DNA of 64,000 bases from Smittium culicis (taxonomy: Eukaryota; Kickxellomycota; Harpellomycetes; Harpellales; Legeriomycetaceae). This document shows positions 37,687 through 51,929 of the stretch, piece by piece (the stretch's first letter is position 1; each line of letters starts with the position of its first letter). The notes beneath the pieces were generated by a model that saw only the letters and a list, made by a program, of their open reading frames with translations, made no database searches and had not been told where the DNA came from. The position numbers were made by a program, and so were the translations under genes. The stretch lies in contig LSSN01000060.1 in assembly GCA_001970855.1 (NCBI GenBank), positions 1-64,000 of the forward strand. Reading direction: 5' to 3'.

Positions 37687-40600
37687 ATGAAGAGATCAAA
37701 AAAGAACTCCGCAAAAAAAATCGTGGGAAAGCGCCTTTCCACCACAAATGGCCTCGAGTACCTGCTGCTCGATCGTAACTCTTACGACAAGCCCGTCAGA
37801 TGGACCAAACGAAGCAAGATTTATGACCCAGATGAGATCGAAGACTTTGAAAAGGCTTTATTGTCTGAAAGGCAAAAAAATTTACCTGCCGATGCTGTCG
37901 ATCTAAATAATTCTGGAGTATACTCTTTCCTTGAAGAAGCTAGAAATTTGTTCGCCGGAAAAAGTGTATTCGAAAAAGAGCCCTTTATTGATAGCTATCA
38001 GGCCCTAAAAAAATCTCAAATAGAAAAGCTAAGTCTTAATCCAACAGAAAATTCATGGATACCTCTTAAAGTTATTGAAAAAATCGTCGATTCTAGCGGC
38101 GCCGTTTATTATTCTATCATTGGTACTAATGGACTCGAAAAATGGGTATTTCTATCGCAATTGTTTTTTTGTATTTCTACTAGCATTGTATTTTATTATA
38201 AACAGTGCTCCTTTTTTTAAAATAGCTCCCAATAGATAAATTTGACGATCCTAATAGAATTGTTGAAAGATATGAACACAACATTGATACCCTGAATTCT
38301 AATTTCCCTTGGATTGACAAAAGTATTTTCATATAATTTACTATTCTTTAATCTATCTAAATATTTATAAATTCTTTTTATCTTTAAACAGACCCCGAAA
38401 GAAATGTACTATCAACTACAAAAATTACTGAATCTAAATTTAAGCAGCCTGATATTGTTAAATCGAAAAATATAGTTCCACCAGCCATCCCAAAAGCTAT
38501 TTTCGAAAAACTTAAAGTGGAAAATGTTATAGAGTCAACCGTTGCCAAATCAAATCCAAGTAAGCTTTTTCCTTTTTTATTTATTTATTTGACTTAAATG
38601 ATTTATTCTTGCTTAATAAAATCTTTAAATATTCAATAGCAGATACTATTATATCAAAAACCTCAACTACATCTAAGCCCCAACCTCTAGAAGCAGAATC
38701 AAGTGACAATGAAACTATTACATTATTCTCTGGCTCTGTAAAGTCCGATAGATCTAATAAAAATAAAAACACTACAATTAAGCCTTTACCTCAAATCCAA
38801 AGCGTTCAACCTATTGTTGCCCCTATAATAAAAAATGATATTAACATACCTAATAAATCACAAACAAGTAAAGTTTTGCCTAACAAATCTACATCTTTAT
38901 CAACAGAATTTTCAGAGCTTAACAAAAAAAAAACTGTGCCTATTGGTATGTCATCAATTGATAGCATCCGAAGCGTCATATCGGATGAATTAGTTAAAAG
39001 AGAAAGTAGTCTCGAAGTTTTGAGCAAATCGCTAAATCTAGTCGCTGAAGAACCAAACTGGGAGGACATTAACTTTAATAAAAGCTATGAAAGTTTTCCA
39101 AGCAATAAATTTGGCTCAAACTCAACTAAAATTAGTGCCAGAGGTTTAAATATTAACAGTCAAAAATATGCCGAGTCCTTGTCTAGGCCATTAAAACGGT
39201 CCAAGCCATCCCAGGTTCTACCTGAACCCGTAATCCTACATTCAAACACTGATCCGTTCCAGTCTCGATTTGCAGACTCTTTTAATAAGAGCGGAACCAA
39301 TTCTGGAAGAAAGTCTTCCTTAAAAAACTTTGGCAGTGTATTACCTCCTTTTTCTTCCCGAAGGTCCGAAAAAAGCAAAATTACCAACGATTTCAATAAA
39401 AGCGCTGTACTAAATGAATACAAAAAATCGAATGTATCAACTTTCCAGAGTAGGCCAAGTAATCTTTCTCATCCGGATCCTTTTACAAAAAATAATCGCT
39501 CTCTAGGCACAAAGAAAACCAAAAACATCCCTTTCCAAAATATACCAAAAAACTCTCAAAGAAATGCGTCTCCTGTAAAACCTAAATCGATCCCAAAAAA
39601 AACTATCAACTACATTCATAAAAACGACAGTAGCAGCTCACTTTCATCATTGGAAAAATACTCAAGCTCTAAAAATATTTCATCTTCTAGCTTAAATAAA
39701 AAAAGATACCCAATTGTCTTTATCGGAACCAAAAAGGAAGCAGAATCCAGAATGCTATCAATATATTCTAATATTTATTCAACGAAAATTCTTGAATATG
39801 ACATTTTAAATAAAAAGATAAATGACAACGAGTCAGATATCCCAATTCCTAGAAATCCATCAAGAAGGAATTATAAACGTAGCACTGCTCGTTTATTTAG
39901 CTACCCTGATTCTGGATTTCCAGCATCTCTCTCAGATTCTGGTAGTGATGAATTAATTTTGAAAGGAACTGCAATTAGAAACTTTTCATCAGAAAAACGA
40001 CAGAGCTATACTAAAGAAAAGCTAAGAGAACCAAAGAAAAAAATTATTCTAAGTGATGATGATGGGTATCTATCCGATAACGTTAACTTGAAGTCATTAA
40101 AAGTATTTTCATCTGCATATACTCGCAAATCTTCCAACCAAGCTGTAAACACGAGCAGCGACTCAGAAGAATCTCCAGCTATTGATCAATATGCTGACTA
40201 CGATTTGAGGTAATAGTACAATTTAATAAATTTATCATATTGAGCTCAAAATTTACACCCTATTTACCTTTTTTTCATATAAATTTATAATTAGGAGGAG
40301 CTCTAGAAACAATCGTAAACATTATGACTATGGACCCATTGAAGAAATATACTTGTCCGAGAATTACCAAACAAAAACTGACAATTACAAAATAGAATCT
40401 GATCCGGAATATATCGAAAAAAGTAATCTCAGAAAAGTCAAATCAACTGAAACGTTAAAATATTTAGGCGAGATGTCTGAGGAACCAGCCCCAGTTATCA
40501 ATAAAGATTCGAATGTATGCGAATTTTGCTCCCTTGAGGATACGAATTTAGCTAATCAACTAGTTAGCGGCTCGAAAAAAGTAAGGAATTGCGATAACTG

Positions 40601-43600
40601 TATGCTCGCGTGTCACAGTCAATGTTTAGAAAACTACTTAAATAAATATCCCATTTCCGAAAACGAATCTAGCTTACCTATTGAAAAAAAATCATGGAGC
40701 CAAAATATTGAAAGTTTCGAGAACGACAATAGCTGGGTATGCATCTTCTGCAAGATATACAACAAAAAAATTAAGAAGATTTTGTCTTACAGAAACTCGC
40801 TAGTCGCAGATGAGGACAGCGTTGATAACGATGTTTTGTTCCCTAAGGAGCACAGCCAAGGATCTCTCGACAATTCCCCAATTTTAAGCAGCCAAAACGA
40901 GAAAGCCTTAGAATGCCTAAATACCGAAACAGCTTTAGGTTCCACAAAAGCAATTGAAGTTATAGATGAATCTACTAAATTATCAAACAAAGATATTGAA
41001 ATATCAAATAAGCCAAATACGACTATTCCATCTGAAAATGGTGCTGTTAATCCACCTTCTTCTGTAGAAACCAATTCTTTGACACCTGCTGTAGTTGAAT
41101 GGAAATACCAATATTTTCTTGTTTTGTTTGATGGATGCTCCTACAGAAACCTTAGTTGGGTTCCTGCATTCTACATAAAAAAATCTTCTCCTCAAAAATA
41201 TAAAATTGCTATAAAAAAAATTACTCTGGATACACCTGAATGGAGAAAGGTATATATACCTCCATCTTTTACTAAAGTCGACTTTTTTTTGAATGTGCAA
41301 GCTTGTGATGGAGAGGACATTATAGAAAGGACACAGCAATTACGCGGTGTTTCTGATAAGAGCTCCTGTGGCGATGTACCTGTTAATGAGTACGAAAGAT
41401 TATTTATGTCTACCAAACGTGCTTTTGTCAAATGGCGTGGCTTACCAGTCTCTGAAAGTACTTTTGATGAGCCACCTCACCCTTATGCCGAAGCGAGCGA
41501 ATATAAAGAGTGGGTTGATGCTTGGGAGATATTCAAAAGTATGCGAAAAGTTAGTGCAACTGTAGCTATGAACCACTTTGCTATTTTTGAAAATAGAATT
41601 TTTAAAGAGTCCAGAAAATTAAAAGCCAAAGAAATGAGCTCTTTTAATCTTAGAAAAAATAAGATTCTTGAAAATTACAAAAGTAAGGGTATTATTTCTA
41701 ACATCGAATATAGAAGGCTTAATTCTGAAAATAAATCCAAACATATGGCTGTTCTTAAAGAAATAAAAGAACTCGAGGATTCCGAAAAGCAAAAATGGTT
41801 AGAGGAGTCATTTAAAGAAATAAAAGAGCAGCCAAAATACTTAACAGCAGGAAAACTATACCCTTATCAATTAGAAGGTATAAATTGGCTTCTTTATAAA
41901 TGGATGGCCCAGGAATCTTGCATACTTGCTGATGAGATGGGTCTCGGAAAAACTGTTCAAATCGTATGCTTTTTTGCCATTCTTGCAAGGCTTATTGAGC
42001 CAAACTCTGAAAAGGTCGGTTCTAACAGCATTTTCGCTCAAAACAAGGCTGTCTTTCCTTTCTTAGTTGTTGTCCCCAACTCGGTAATTGATCAATGGAT
42101 AAGAGAACTTCGTTTATGGGCTCCAGGATTGATCGTGGTTGGCTTTAGTGGCGACAAAGCTTCTAGACAACTTATTTCCGACTACCTGCTTTTCAGAAAA
42201 ACTGCTAACGAGTCTTCAAATCAGCGGGACTTACAGTGCCATGTTCTCGTTACATCTTATGAAATAGCAACTCGTGAAGAAGGAATGAGTACTCTTACAA
42301 AATTTTCAGGAACCTGGCAGTGTATGGTTGTAGATGAAGGCCATAGGCTCAAAAATGATTCTAGCAAATTGTTTTTGAATCTAGGAAAGCTTAATTGCCG
42401 CCAACGCATTTTACTTACTGGAACACCTGTTATGAACCACGTTCGTGAGGTAATTAACTTGATGAACTTTGTTTGTCCTGACGAATTCCCCGATACTAAT
42501 AGTTTGGAGAAAGAGTACCTTGATGCTGAAGAAGAGAAGCTTGCAGAGCTCAGAGAAAAAATGAAGCCTCATCTACTACGCAGGCTTAGAGACGAAGCTC
42601 TTGGTCCGCTACTGCCGGCTAAACACGAAATCATCGTTCCTGTTTCGCTCACTCTTTGGCAAAGAGAGCTGTATCGCGCAACACTAAAAAAGAACATCAA
42701 AGCACTCTCGTTAATCCAAAAGATTTTTGAAAAGAATAAAGAAGAAATACAACCAAAGCAAGGGAGAACTCTTTCAATAAATAACATTTTGATGCAAATT
42801 AGGAAAATTATAGATCACCCATATATAATGGAGTTTAATATTCCTGAGTTTGAATCTACAGAAGCTGCCCAAAAACATCTCACTCAAGCTTCAGGAAAGA
42901 TGCAGCTTTTGAGCTTATTAATCCCCGAATTGATAAAAAGAGGGAGACGTGTATTAATATTCGTACAATTCATTGATATGCTTAATAATTTGGAAGACTA
43001 CTTTTACAGAGAAAAGATAGGGTTTTTGAGAATGGATGGGTCAACACCCCAAGCAGATAGACAATATCTTATTGATTTATACAATAATAACCCAACAACT
43101 TATTTTGCATTTATTGCCACAACAAGAGCTGGGGGCGTTGGATTAAACCTTCACACCGCTGATACTGTAATAATATATGGACCTGACTGGAATCCTCATA
43201 TGGATATGCAGGCATTAAGCAGATCTTACAGAATAGGTCAGAAAAAGCCCGTTTTAGTATTAAAATTAATGACTATAGAGTCAGCAGAAGAAAGAATTTT
43301 CCAAGTTGGTGCGAAAAAACTACTCATAGACCATATTCTCATTGAAAAAATGATTAATCCCGATGACCCTGATACCGTCAATGACTACGACTTGGCTAGT
43401 GCTATTAAGTGTGGTGCTGAAGCGCTTTTTAAAGAACAAGAAAATTCTCCTACAGCTATTACTTATGATGAAAATAAAGTCAAAGCATTATTAGATGACT
43501 GTGAAAAGTCCTTAAAAGAAGCTGATGATATTAAAAGAGGCACAAATCCTGCTGATAATGATGATTCGGATCGAGCAGCTAAAAACCATTTTTCCAACGC

Positions 43601-46600
43601 AAGAATATGGGATGCCGCTAAAGGAACACAGGGAGATTTAACAGAGGAAATTAATAAAAGCACTGAAGAGGGGACTGAGTGGATCGACAAACTAAAGCTT
43701 CAATTAGAATCCCAGTCTGCTGATGAAGAGCAACTTGGACGCGGATTCCGCCGAAAAGCTGTTGTTTCTTATTTTGACAAGGGCATAGACCTTAAAAATA
43801 CAACGAAATCAAAATCCAATGAAACCGCTACAAAAGAAAGTAGTGGAAGCGACTTTAGTATCGAAGCCGAACTTGTCAAATCTGAATCCAGTGATTCAGA
43901 CTTCTTTGATCTCGGCATTGAAGGGCCTAAATCAAAAAGGCGCCGTTCATTCAACGCTACTACTAACGCTTTAGAATTACCCCCAGATTTCCAAAGCAAT
44001 AATTTAAACAATGCGCCCCTTTTGCCGGCTGGAATCGCTCCTACTCTATCAACTAGCCTATCCCCTAACCCGATATTACCTACAACGTATACCCAAAACC
44101 ATAACATTCAACTACCTTATTATGGACCTATTTCAACTAGCTATAATATTGGAAAAATGCCTATATATCCTAGTCGCCCATTAGAGACATCAAAAAAATC
44201 CGATTTGACAATTCTTATGGAGCAAGATCCTTTAAATTTAGGACGTAGATTGATTTTAGACTCTATTGATATTGGAAGTATGATAGATCTCAATGGACTG
44301 TTACAGTCCGCTATTTCTCTTGGATATACAAATGACTTACATCTTGTCGTGAATTCAGTAATTAAATTATCAGGGCAGAACAATGAAACATATTTCCACA
44401 CTGCCATTAAGCTATGCCATTATTTAGCCATATGTTGTAAAGAAGCTGCCAGACTGGGACCTTCTGATAAAAATCCAGGATTTCTTGATGGGGCACTTGA
44501 ATACGCCTCTGGCCAGATGGACTTTAGAGCAATTCAAAGCCACTTAAATCTTCTTGCAAGGCTTCACACTGGTAATCCTTCATTAAATCACTATAATGAT
44601 ATGCATGTGCTTATTAGCAAGCATAGGAAACTTCTAAATGTAGTGCCAGAAGACTCTACTCTCGTTTCAAACCAAGAACCTAGTAACTTGGATAATTCTA
44701 AAAACTCTAATACCAACAACTCTATTCAAAGTCCCAACACTCAAAGCGGCCCTGTTATTCCAAACTCTGGCATCACGCCTAGCATTACTTGTGGAGATAC
44801 CTTTTTGAATAATTCAACTAACCAGCAATTACCTTCAAAGACCAATGTCACCAACTCTATTTCTAACACTATAACACCGGAAAATGCTTCTAAAGATATA
44901 TCAGGCTCGACTTCTACGAAAACTACCCTAAAAGAGAACTTGGAATCTGCAACTTCTGATATTACCATTCAAGCTACAACTACTACTTCTAACGCTCCAA
45001 CCCAACTTTCAAACTTATCTGAACAGCCCAACATTTCTACATTTCAAAATCAAAGTAATCTAAGTGATACTAATAACTCGTATAATAAATATACAGGCAC
45101 TTCTATGACTCAAGAAACTCTATCTTGCAATAAAAATCCTACCCAATCTAACCAAAAGCGAAAAGTAAGTTGTGGTGATATTTATACTCAACAAAATTCA
45201 AGCTTATCGCCACAGAATAAATACACTAAAAAGACAAAGCAATTTGCATCAGATCCTATAAATCCACCTGAAACCTTAACTGGTATTACACAAGAATCCT
45301 TAAGTAGCCGACTGCACGCCAATGTCATCCATGCAGGCTTTGCTCAAGAAGGTTTATCTTCTCAAAACAGCCCTAGAAGTACTTCTGTTGCTAATGTTGA
45401 TACTATATCAATATCCAGTGGTGCCGAATCGACAGGTGTTAGCCCAGCTTCTCAACTTCCTACAGAAAATCAACCCGCTACTGGACCAAACAACTCTCAC
45501 AATTATTCTTTTGCTAATTCAAACAATGTAGAAAAAAGTTCATATTCTCATTCTACAAATTCTGATAATACAGCTAACTCTCAATCACAAAAAAGCTTAC
45601 TAGAAAACAACTATAATATAACTTCGCTCCAATCCAATCACCAAAACCCAGGGCAGGTATTTTCTATCTTTAATACTGGAAATAATATGACGCAAAGTAG
45701 TTTAGATTTAGATAACCGCCCAAACCAAAATACAAACAATAATGTAACTACTGGTGGAGGTATGAAATCATTAGACATAAACGCTCAGAATTTTAGCGTT
45801 CCTTCATTCAATCAAGACACTCTCTCACCAGACATTCCTCAAGGTGGCCCAAAAAATTACCTATACAACTTAAGTAGCGCCAATATACAATCTGGAAGTG
45901 CAACTGAAATTGATAAAATATCTGAAGCAGAATTTTTATCCACTATGGATAATCTTAAACTTAAATTTCCATTATTTTTATCAAGCCGCATCCCAAATGT
46001 GAATATGTATATTTCATACCAATTGAAAAATATGATCACTATAGCCAACTCTGTTAACATTAATTCCGACCCACAATCCCTTAAACTTGCAATTTTATCT
46101 GGCGTGAAGACACTTTTTGATACATGCATAAAAATATCTAAAACTGATATATGCAAGCTTGAATTTCCTGTCAACATATTTAATGAAGATTTAACATCGC
46201 CTAACTTTTCATTGAATTATCGTAATAGTATAATATCAAGCGGGTACAGATGTATTATTCATAAATCTACAAACCACGGAGGTAAACATTGTCCAGCTGT
46301 AATGCTTCCACAGTTTTGCTTTTTAATTGGTTATATCAATCGCATTCCAAATGCAAATCTTGATAAAGGTTATAAACTACTAAAAGGCTGGTATTTTTAT
46401 CAACTTGTATGTTTCAGCTTGGAAAACCCTAACTACCTTGCTAATAGTAGCAAGAGTACCATTATCTTATCTAATAATTCTAGCATGGATACTAATAACA
46501 ATTCGAATCATAACGCTAACCTTCAAAGCAGGCCCGAAGTTTACAGATCTAATATTTATAGTCACCAGCACTCAAAAAATACTTCAAGAGCTCCAGAAAG

Positions 46601-47912
46601 CTCATCTAACAGAAATCAAGCTTACCTCAACTATTTGAAATCCCAAGAAAGCAGTTTTAGGGTAGATAATTATAAACCTCAAGAGTATATAAGACTGCAG
46701 AATTCAAATAGAACCCAAAATCATTTAAACTCTTGCAATGCTTCTTATCAGCCTCAATTAAGAAACTTTTTTGAAAATTCAGCGATTAATAGTATATCAG
46801 ATCAAGCACATTCTCGTTCTAATAACTCTAATATATTTACAGCAACTAACAGAAACGAAAGCCAGTTAAATAGCTCCCACCTTGTGGATGAATTCAATAG
46901 AACAAACCTTAGACACAAAATTTATGCTGTGATGGACGAGCTAAACAGAATAGGCTCAGCTGGCGGCGGTAACCAAGCTGCTACTAACTTTGCCTTCAAT
47001 TACAACTCTAACATTCAGCCTCCACAAGATAGCCAACAAGGAGTTTCCCAAGTTAACTTGGGAATTGGCATAGATCAACCTAGTCCATCTAGCTCCACTA
47101 ACAGCTATACCAATATCGCTCATTTATCTAAAAATACAAATCCAAATAGATTACAAAACGCATCACTTTTTTCCAATTCTGCTCAAATATTCAGCACCAA
47201 TGAAGCCATTATCAACACTGGGAAATCTAATACGAATTCGCCTAACCCAGGGGCATCAGATTACAATGATATACCTACAAGCCAAATGTCCTCAAATAAC
47301 CCTACTCTTTCTCAGCGGCAGACCCCTACCACTAGCTATGTTCAAGCTCACCCCAGTAGCTCTAACATCACTGGTAGTGCTAGAAATAATTTTAACCCTA
47401 ATTTAAAAGCCTCATCTAACTCATCATCTTCCCAAAACCCTTTTACGAATGCTAATAATTACATTAGCCCAAAAGACTCCAATTTTGATACCAACTCAAC
47501 TGAAAAGACTAGGAATTTATCACCTGGCTCTCGATCTAGCTACACACAGAACAATTCTTCTACTAGCAATTATAATTACAATTTGCCTAGCGGCTCATCT
47601 CTTAATATAAATGAAAGTAACGCCAATTCCAATGCCAGCCCGGTAACCTCAACATCAATACCTGCAAATAGCTCAAACTCGGAAACACCTGCTACCGAGC
47701 CAAGTATGCTTGGGAAATTTAACTACATGGATTTAATAAATACATGTCCACTGTGTGGGTCTAATAACCCTCCTCACACAACTAGTGAGTGCTCATATAA
47801 AAATGATAAAGTCTTTTTAATCGGCAGAAGACATTTAATAAATGGAAACATGAATATACCTGTAAATTTAAAAGATATGATAATTGCCGTTATAGATAAG
47901 AACTTGGCCTAA
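37687..47912 (+). CDS. Mit1/CHD-type SNF2 chromatin remodeler, five exons, 3,302 residues
   Basis: ATP-dependent nucleosome remodeler, most like fungal Mit1/CHD3 proteins of silencing complexes. Exons 37687-38145, 38226-38322, 38392-38559, 38643-40209 and 40295-47912 join in frame. Domains: chromodomain at about 129-172, completed only by the first splice (LEKW-LPIDKF); PHD finger 839-916 (CEFC, CDNC, HSQC, CIFC); chromo-like segments about 1030-1058 and 1088-1181 (FVKWRGLP); SNF2 ATPase with DEMGLGKT (1310-1317), DEGH (1444-1447), LLTGTP, and helicase C 1646-1773 with TRAGGVGLNL and SRSYRIGQ. The Walker B is DEGH and motif VI has S-Y where most families have H-R. About 1,500 C-terminal residues are Asn/Ser/Gln-rich, ending in a small CPLC-x9-H-x4-C zinc knuckle (3248-3263), as in Mit1. 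Size is over twice that of S. pombe Mit1. Confidence 0.92.
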
Positions 47913-48498
47913 CTTTCCTTACCACTTCAATAATAAATTTTTTTGTATAACTTTTACTAGCAAATAAATATTGTAAACCAAAAAATTAAAAAAATAGTTT
48001 AAAACATTAAATTTTACAAAAATTATGTTAATTTATTTATAATTTAACTTATTCACGTATTCTATTTTAAATGAAGCATGTGCTAGCTATATTGGTATTT
48101 AAAACCGGTTTTTAACTATCTGCTATAACACCCTAGTTTAAAGAATGAAAAGATTAATCATTAAAATTACATATTCCAATGATAAAATTCCCAGTTCCGA
48201 TATTATTTATATATAAAACCAAATTTAAATACTAAAATTTAATTTATTTCGTATTTAGATGAAGAAAAATATATTCTAATAATTACCAAGTCAAAATGTA
48301 CTCCCTAATAATTTAATGGATGTTTCAGCAAACTAATATTTGGTTATTTATATTTTCTTTTTTTTATTAACTTGGTATATTTGATTTTGATGCTGATTAA
48401 AATTTTAGAGGGCGATTAGATGGTTTTTTTATAAACTTGTACTTATTTACTTTGATTTTTTTCTTTTTAACACTTTTACAATACATGGTACTATGGAT
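47913..48498. other. Intergenic 3' of the remodeler
   Basis: AT-rich, no open frame, no hairpin strong enough to name. It contains the 3' untranslated end of the remodeler transcript. Confidence 0.45.
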
Positions 48499-48596
48499 CT
48501 AAAATCTAAAATCTAAAATCTAAAATCTAAAATCTAAAATCTAAAATCTAAAATCTAAAATCTAAAATCTAAAATCTAAAATCTAAAATCTAAAAT
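48499..48596. repeat. 7-mer satellite (CTAAAAT)14
   Basis: Fourteen perfect tandem copies of CTAAAAT (ATTTTAG on the other strand) occupy 98 bases. The unit resembles plant-type telomere repeats in length but lacks the G-run, so a telomeric origin is not supported. Confidence 0.95.
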
Positions 48597-49362
48597 TAAA
48601 TCGAATAATTAAAAGTGGATATATGGTGATACTATTTATTTAAAATTGATTAAAATAGAGATATATTTTGACTCATTTAAAATTAGTTATTCATTCTATG
48701 ATTCAAGATAAAACTCGTAGGAAAAAATTAACGGAATTAAAAGTAAATAAAAATATTTAATGATTTATACTATTTTTAATGATAGAAAAAATTATAATCA
48801 GTTCATTTGATACTAAAAAAAAAAAAGCTAATTAAAAGCTCTCATTTAATTATAATTTTTAATAAAACTTGGGGAATTTTTTTTTGGAAAATTTATTGTA
48901 GTTACACTTTTATAAGCGCTAATAAAACATTATTTAATATTTTAGAACCTTTTATCAGTTAGACAGAAAATCTAATGCAATTAAGTATTAGCATAAAAAA
49001 CAGATATTTGGTTTTTTATGCAAAAATTATTGCTCTGTTACGAATAAAATTTATGCATTAAATAAAGATTAGTAAGGTATTTTAATTATACTTCAGTGAT
49101 GAGATGTATTTAGTGTTACCATCTTATTTGATAATACTAAACCGAAAATTAAAAGCCAATAAAAATTAAAGTGAAATAAATTGAAGAAAATTTATTAATT
49201 GTAAATTACACGATTTAGTTATCCTTATCATTTTTTTTTCGCTAGGGTACTCATCTAGCATAAAGATTTTCAAACGTTAAAAATTTTTTATAAGAATGTT
49301 AATTTTAAAATCATTTACATTCAACTAAAAACTACAGAAAAAGAAGCAATTACTCAAGCTCC

Positions 49363-50284
49363 AATGGAAAAAGACCAGCTAAAGCTGATAACGGATTTGG
49401 TTCAATAACTCCTACGCGAAAGGAATAGTGAACCAGAGCCCAAAGATCTACATGTTACTACAAGGGTTCCAGTTACCGATTTAACTGTGTGTCCAGAACT
49501 AACTGGAGAATTGATATCAATTGAAGAGGACTTCTTCAGATTTCCATTAGCTGAAGATTGCTATAAATTATTTCCCAAGAACCAATTCGATGAACTGAAA
49601 CCTACTGTCATCGAACGATTCAGCATCAAGCGCGGTCAAGAAGTTTGATTCTGTTTCATATGTAATCTAGTTATTCTTAGCTCAAGAAATGCAACCAATT
49701 GGATATTACTTTCGCCGTAGAATCGGGGACAAAACTACGATAAATACTGAATTAGATGTTAAAATAATTTTTGCGAACGCTGTGTGTGTTCTCATATCCG
49801 ATTTTGCAGCAACGGTGAATCAGGCTAGGATAGATAGCCTCCATAAGGGCGTGAAAATCTCTAGTAAACATAAAAGTTTACTCTAACCTGGAACCAATCC
49901 GCTGATGGATCAAAGAGCTTTGGAAAACTTCATCACAAAAATTCAAAGACAAAACAGCAATGGATACATTCATTTCATATGCGCCAGCAGAATACGATCC
50001 CAAAAGATACGTACAGCAGCAACACTGCCACTGGAAGAGTACCAATCTGCAGCCACCTCTGAAGCCAGCTCCAAAAGGACCTCAGACCGACAATCAAATT
50101 TTCGCGAAAAATAGTCTAAATTGAGACTCAGAACAACAACTCAGTATGGGGCAGACTCGCTATGTTCAAGGCGGCGTGGTCCAAACTGACGGACATCCGA
50201 TTGGTTCAGAGCATAGTGGCTCTGGGATTCAGAATCCCCTTCACAAATCCAAAATATCCAACGTCGAATCCATCGTCAGTATAA
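49363..50284 (+). pseudogene. Gag-like region of the DIRS-type element
   Basis: It starts with ATG at 49363 (MEKDQLKLITDLVQ, then a stop), continues RVPVTDLTVCPELTGEL and EDFFRFPLAEDCYKLFPKN up to a stop after GQEV near 49647, then breaks into other frames. A later stretch at about 50145-50280 (FKAAWSKLTDIRLVQSIV) reads as the linker into the polymerase, the usual place of the W..LT.D..V...V motif in these elements. Assignment as gag rests on position and on that linker. Confidence 0.5.
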
Positions 50285-50291
50285 ACGGAAA

Positions 50292-50720
50292 ATGAGCCGG
50301 GTATCCAGAAAAATTCTGAAGGAAGATGTATCCTCACTGCTGATCAATCAAACGATCGAGGAAATCAATCCGCGGGATCCAGGCTTTTACAGCCAGTTTT
50401 TCACGATCCCCTTGAATATGGGTGGCCTCCGACCCGTCATCAACTTCCGTAAGCTCAATACCCGCATGGAGAATCAGAATTTCAAGCTTCATACTCTGAC
50501 CTAAATCTGTTTTACGATCATCTGAAAATACTACCTAACATCTCCGAATCTCCATGATACATTTATGCACATTCTGGTGTACAAGAAATACAGGAAATAT
50601 CTGCGCTTTCAATGGAAAGATCGCGCGTTTCAGTTCCATTCTTTCCATTAGGGCTATCACTGATGCCTGTTGGTATTCATCAAGATTCTCACCCAGTTTT
50701 GGAATGAGGCAGAGTGAGGG
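50292..50720 (+). pseudogene. Reverse transcriptase remnant of the DIRS-type element
   Basis: The frame from 50292 reads EEINPRDPGFYSQFFTIPL, then MGGLRPVINFRKLNTRM and NFKLHTLT before a stop. This is the DIRS/gypsy palm entry (fyS.lF.VpK..GG.RpV.dlr.LN). After a frameshift, LHDTFMHILVYKKYRKYLRF and FQWKDRAFQF follow, equivalent to the D-hhh-AY-h block and the rkyLrF.w segment. The catalytic (F/Y)xDD box was not located. Stops prevent expression. Confidence 0.7.
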
Positions 50721-51929
50721 GAATCCGAATAATTGGGTACCTAAAAATTATCTTGATCCTTAGAGTGGCTAAGAGAGCATGCACAAAAAACACATGCTTA
50801 ATATAATCCAAGCTCTCGGAGCTAGGATTCAAGGTCAATTCAGAAAAGCCCTCAAAAATGCCATCCCAGTCAATAATGCATCTGTTAATTGTTATCAAAA
50901 TCAGAGAAATGAGGGGAAAATACCTTATTAAAAAAATCAGGGATCACCAAAGAGAGTCCAGAAATCTTCATTATGATTAAAAAACGATATTTAGATGTCT
51001 TATGGGATTTATTTGGAAAACCCAATCGATGTATATTGCTCTTCTGCATTGGGCAATCATGCTACACCGTCTCTTACTTTGGAATTTGGGACCCACAACT
51101 GAGGAAAATTCACATCAATACAAGGCAGATAAGTACAGTGCTTTATGATCTGAAGCTCAAGTTTCTGGTTTTAATATCGGTGTTATTATATTCAGAAAAT
51201 AAAAAAACACACTCATACATCAAGGATCTCATATTCACAACCTCCTCAGATCTTTTGGTGATCTCAGAACGGATTTGGTAACACTTCATAAGAACCAAAA
51301 TACTCAAGCAAGTAACATACGTTTCTTCACTTCTTAGCCCAGTGGATGCGTCGATCAGACTGACGGACCATTCCGAATGATCCATATCGCTGAATAAATT
51401 AGACGTACTGGATACAAAATACATCTCAGATGGCGTAGATATGTTTGTGCCCCACCTGAAAATAAAGCTTAACCAGTAATACAGCTGGTTCTAAGACCAA
51501 AAGAAAATTTTCAGAGTGAGCTAGCCTAAAAATGGCTAGGTTTCAAATACCCCTACTGTTTCCCATTCTAGATTATGATATCCCAGGTTGTTCATAAAGT
51601 TTACCGAGAAAGAATCACATTGACTCTGATTACACCCAAATTAAAGTCAGCAATCTAGTTTCTAGATCTGAAAGCACTGTCAATATCTCAACAGGTCACA
51701 CTCCAAGCAACAAAGTGTAATCCCCGATCCCAAAAGCGAAGATTATAAGATCTCGAAAAAAAGCAACGGATTTTGATACCTTCGAGAATCAGCAACGTTA
51801 TCTCGATTCGTATGGTCTCCTAAAATTTTTTTTTGACTTTATAATGTCAAAAGAAAGACGTATTGTTGTATATCAAGGTATAAATCTATCCAAAAACGAT
51901 TCTTATACTGTATAATATCAAAGGATTTG

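Noticed and set aside
48499..48596. CTAAAAT array as an interstitial telomere
   Set aside because: The unit lacks the G/C run of fungal or plant telomere repeats and is internal; only unit length is similar.
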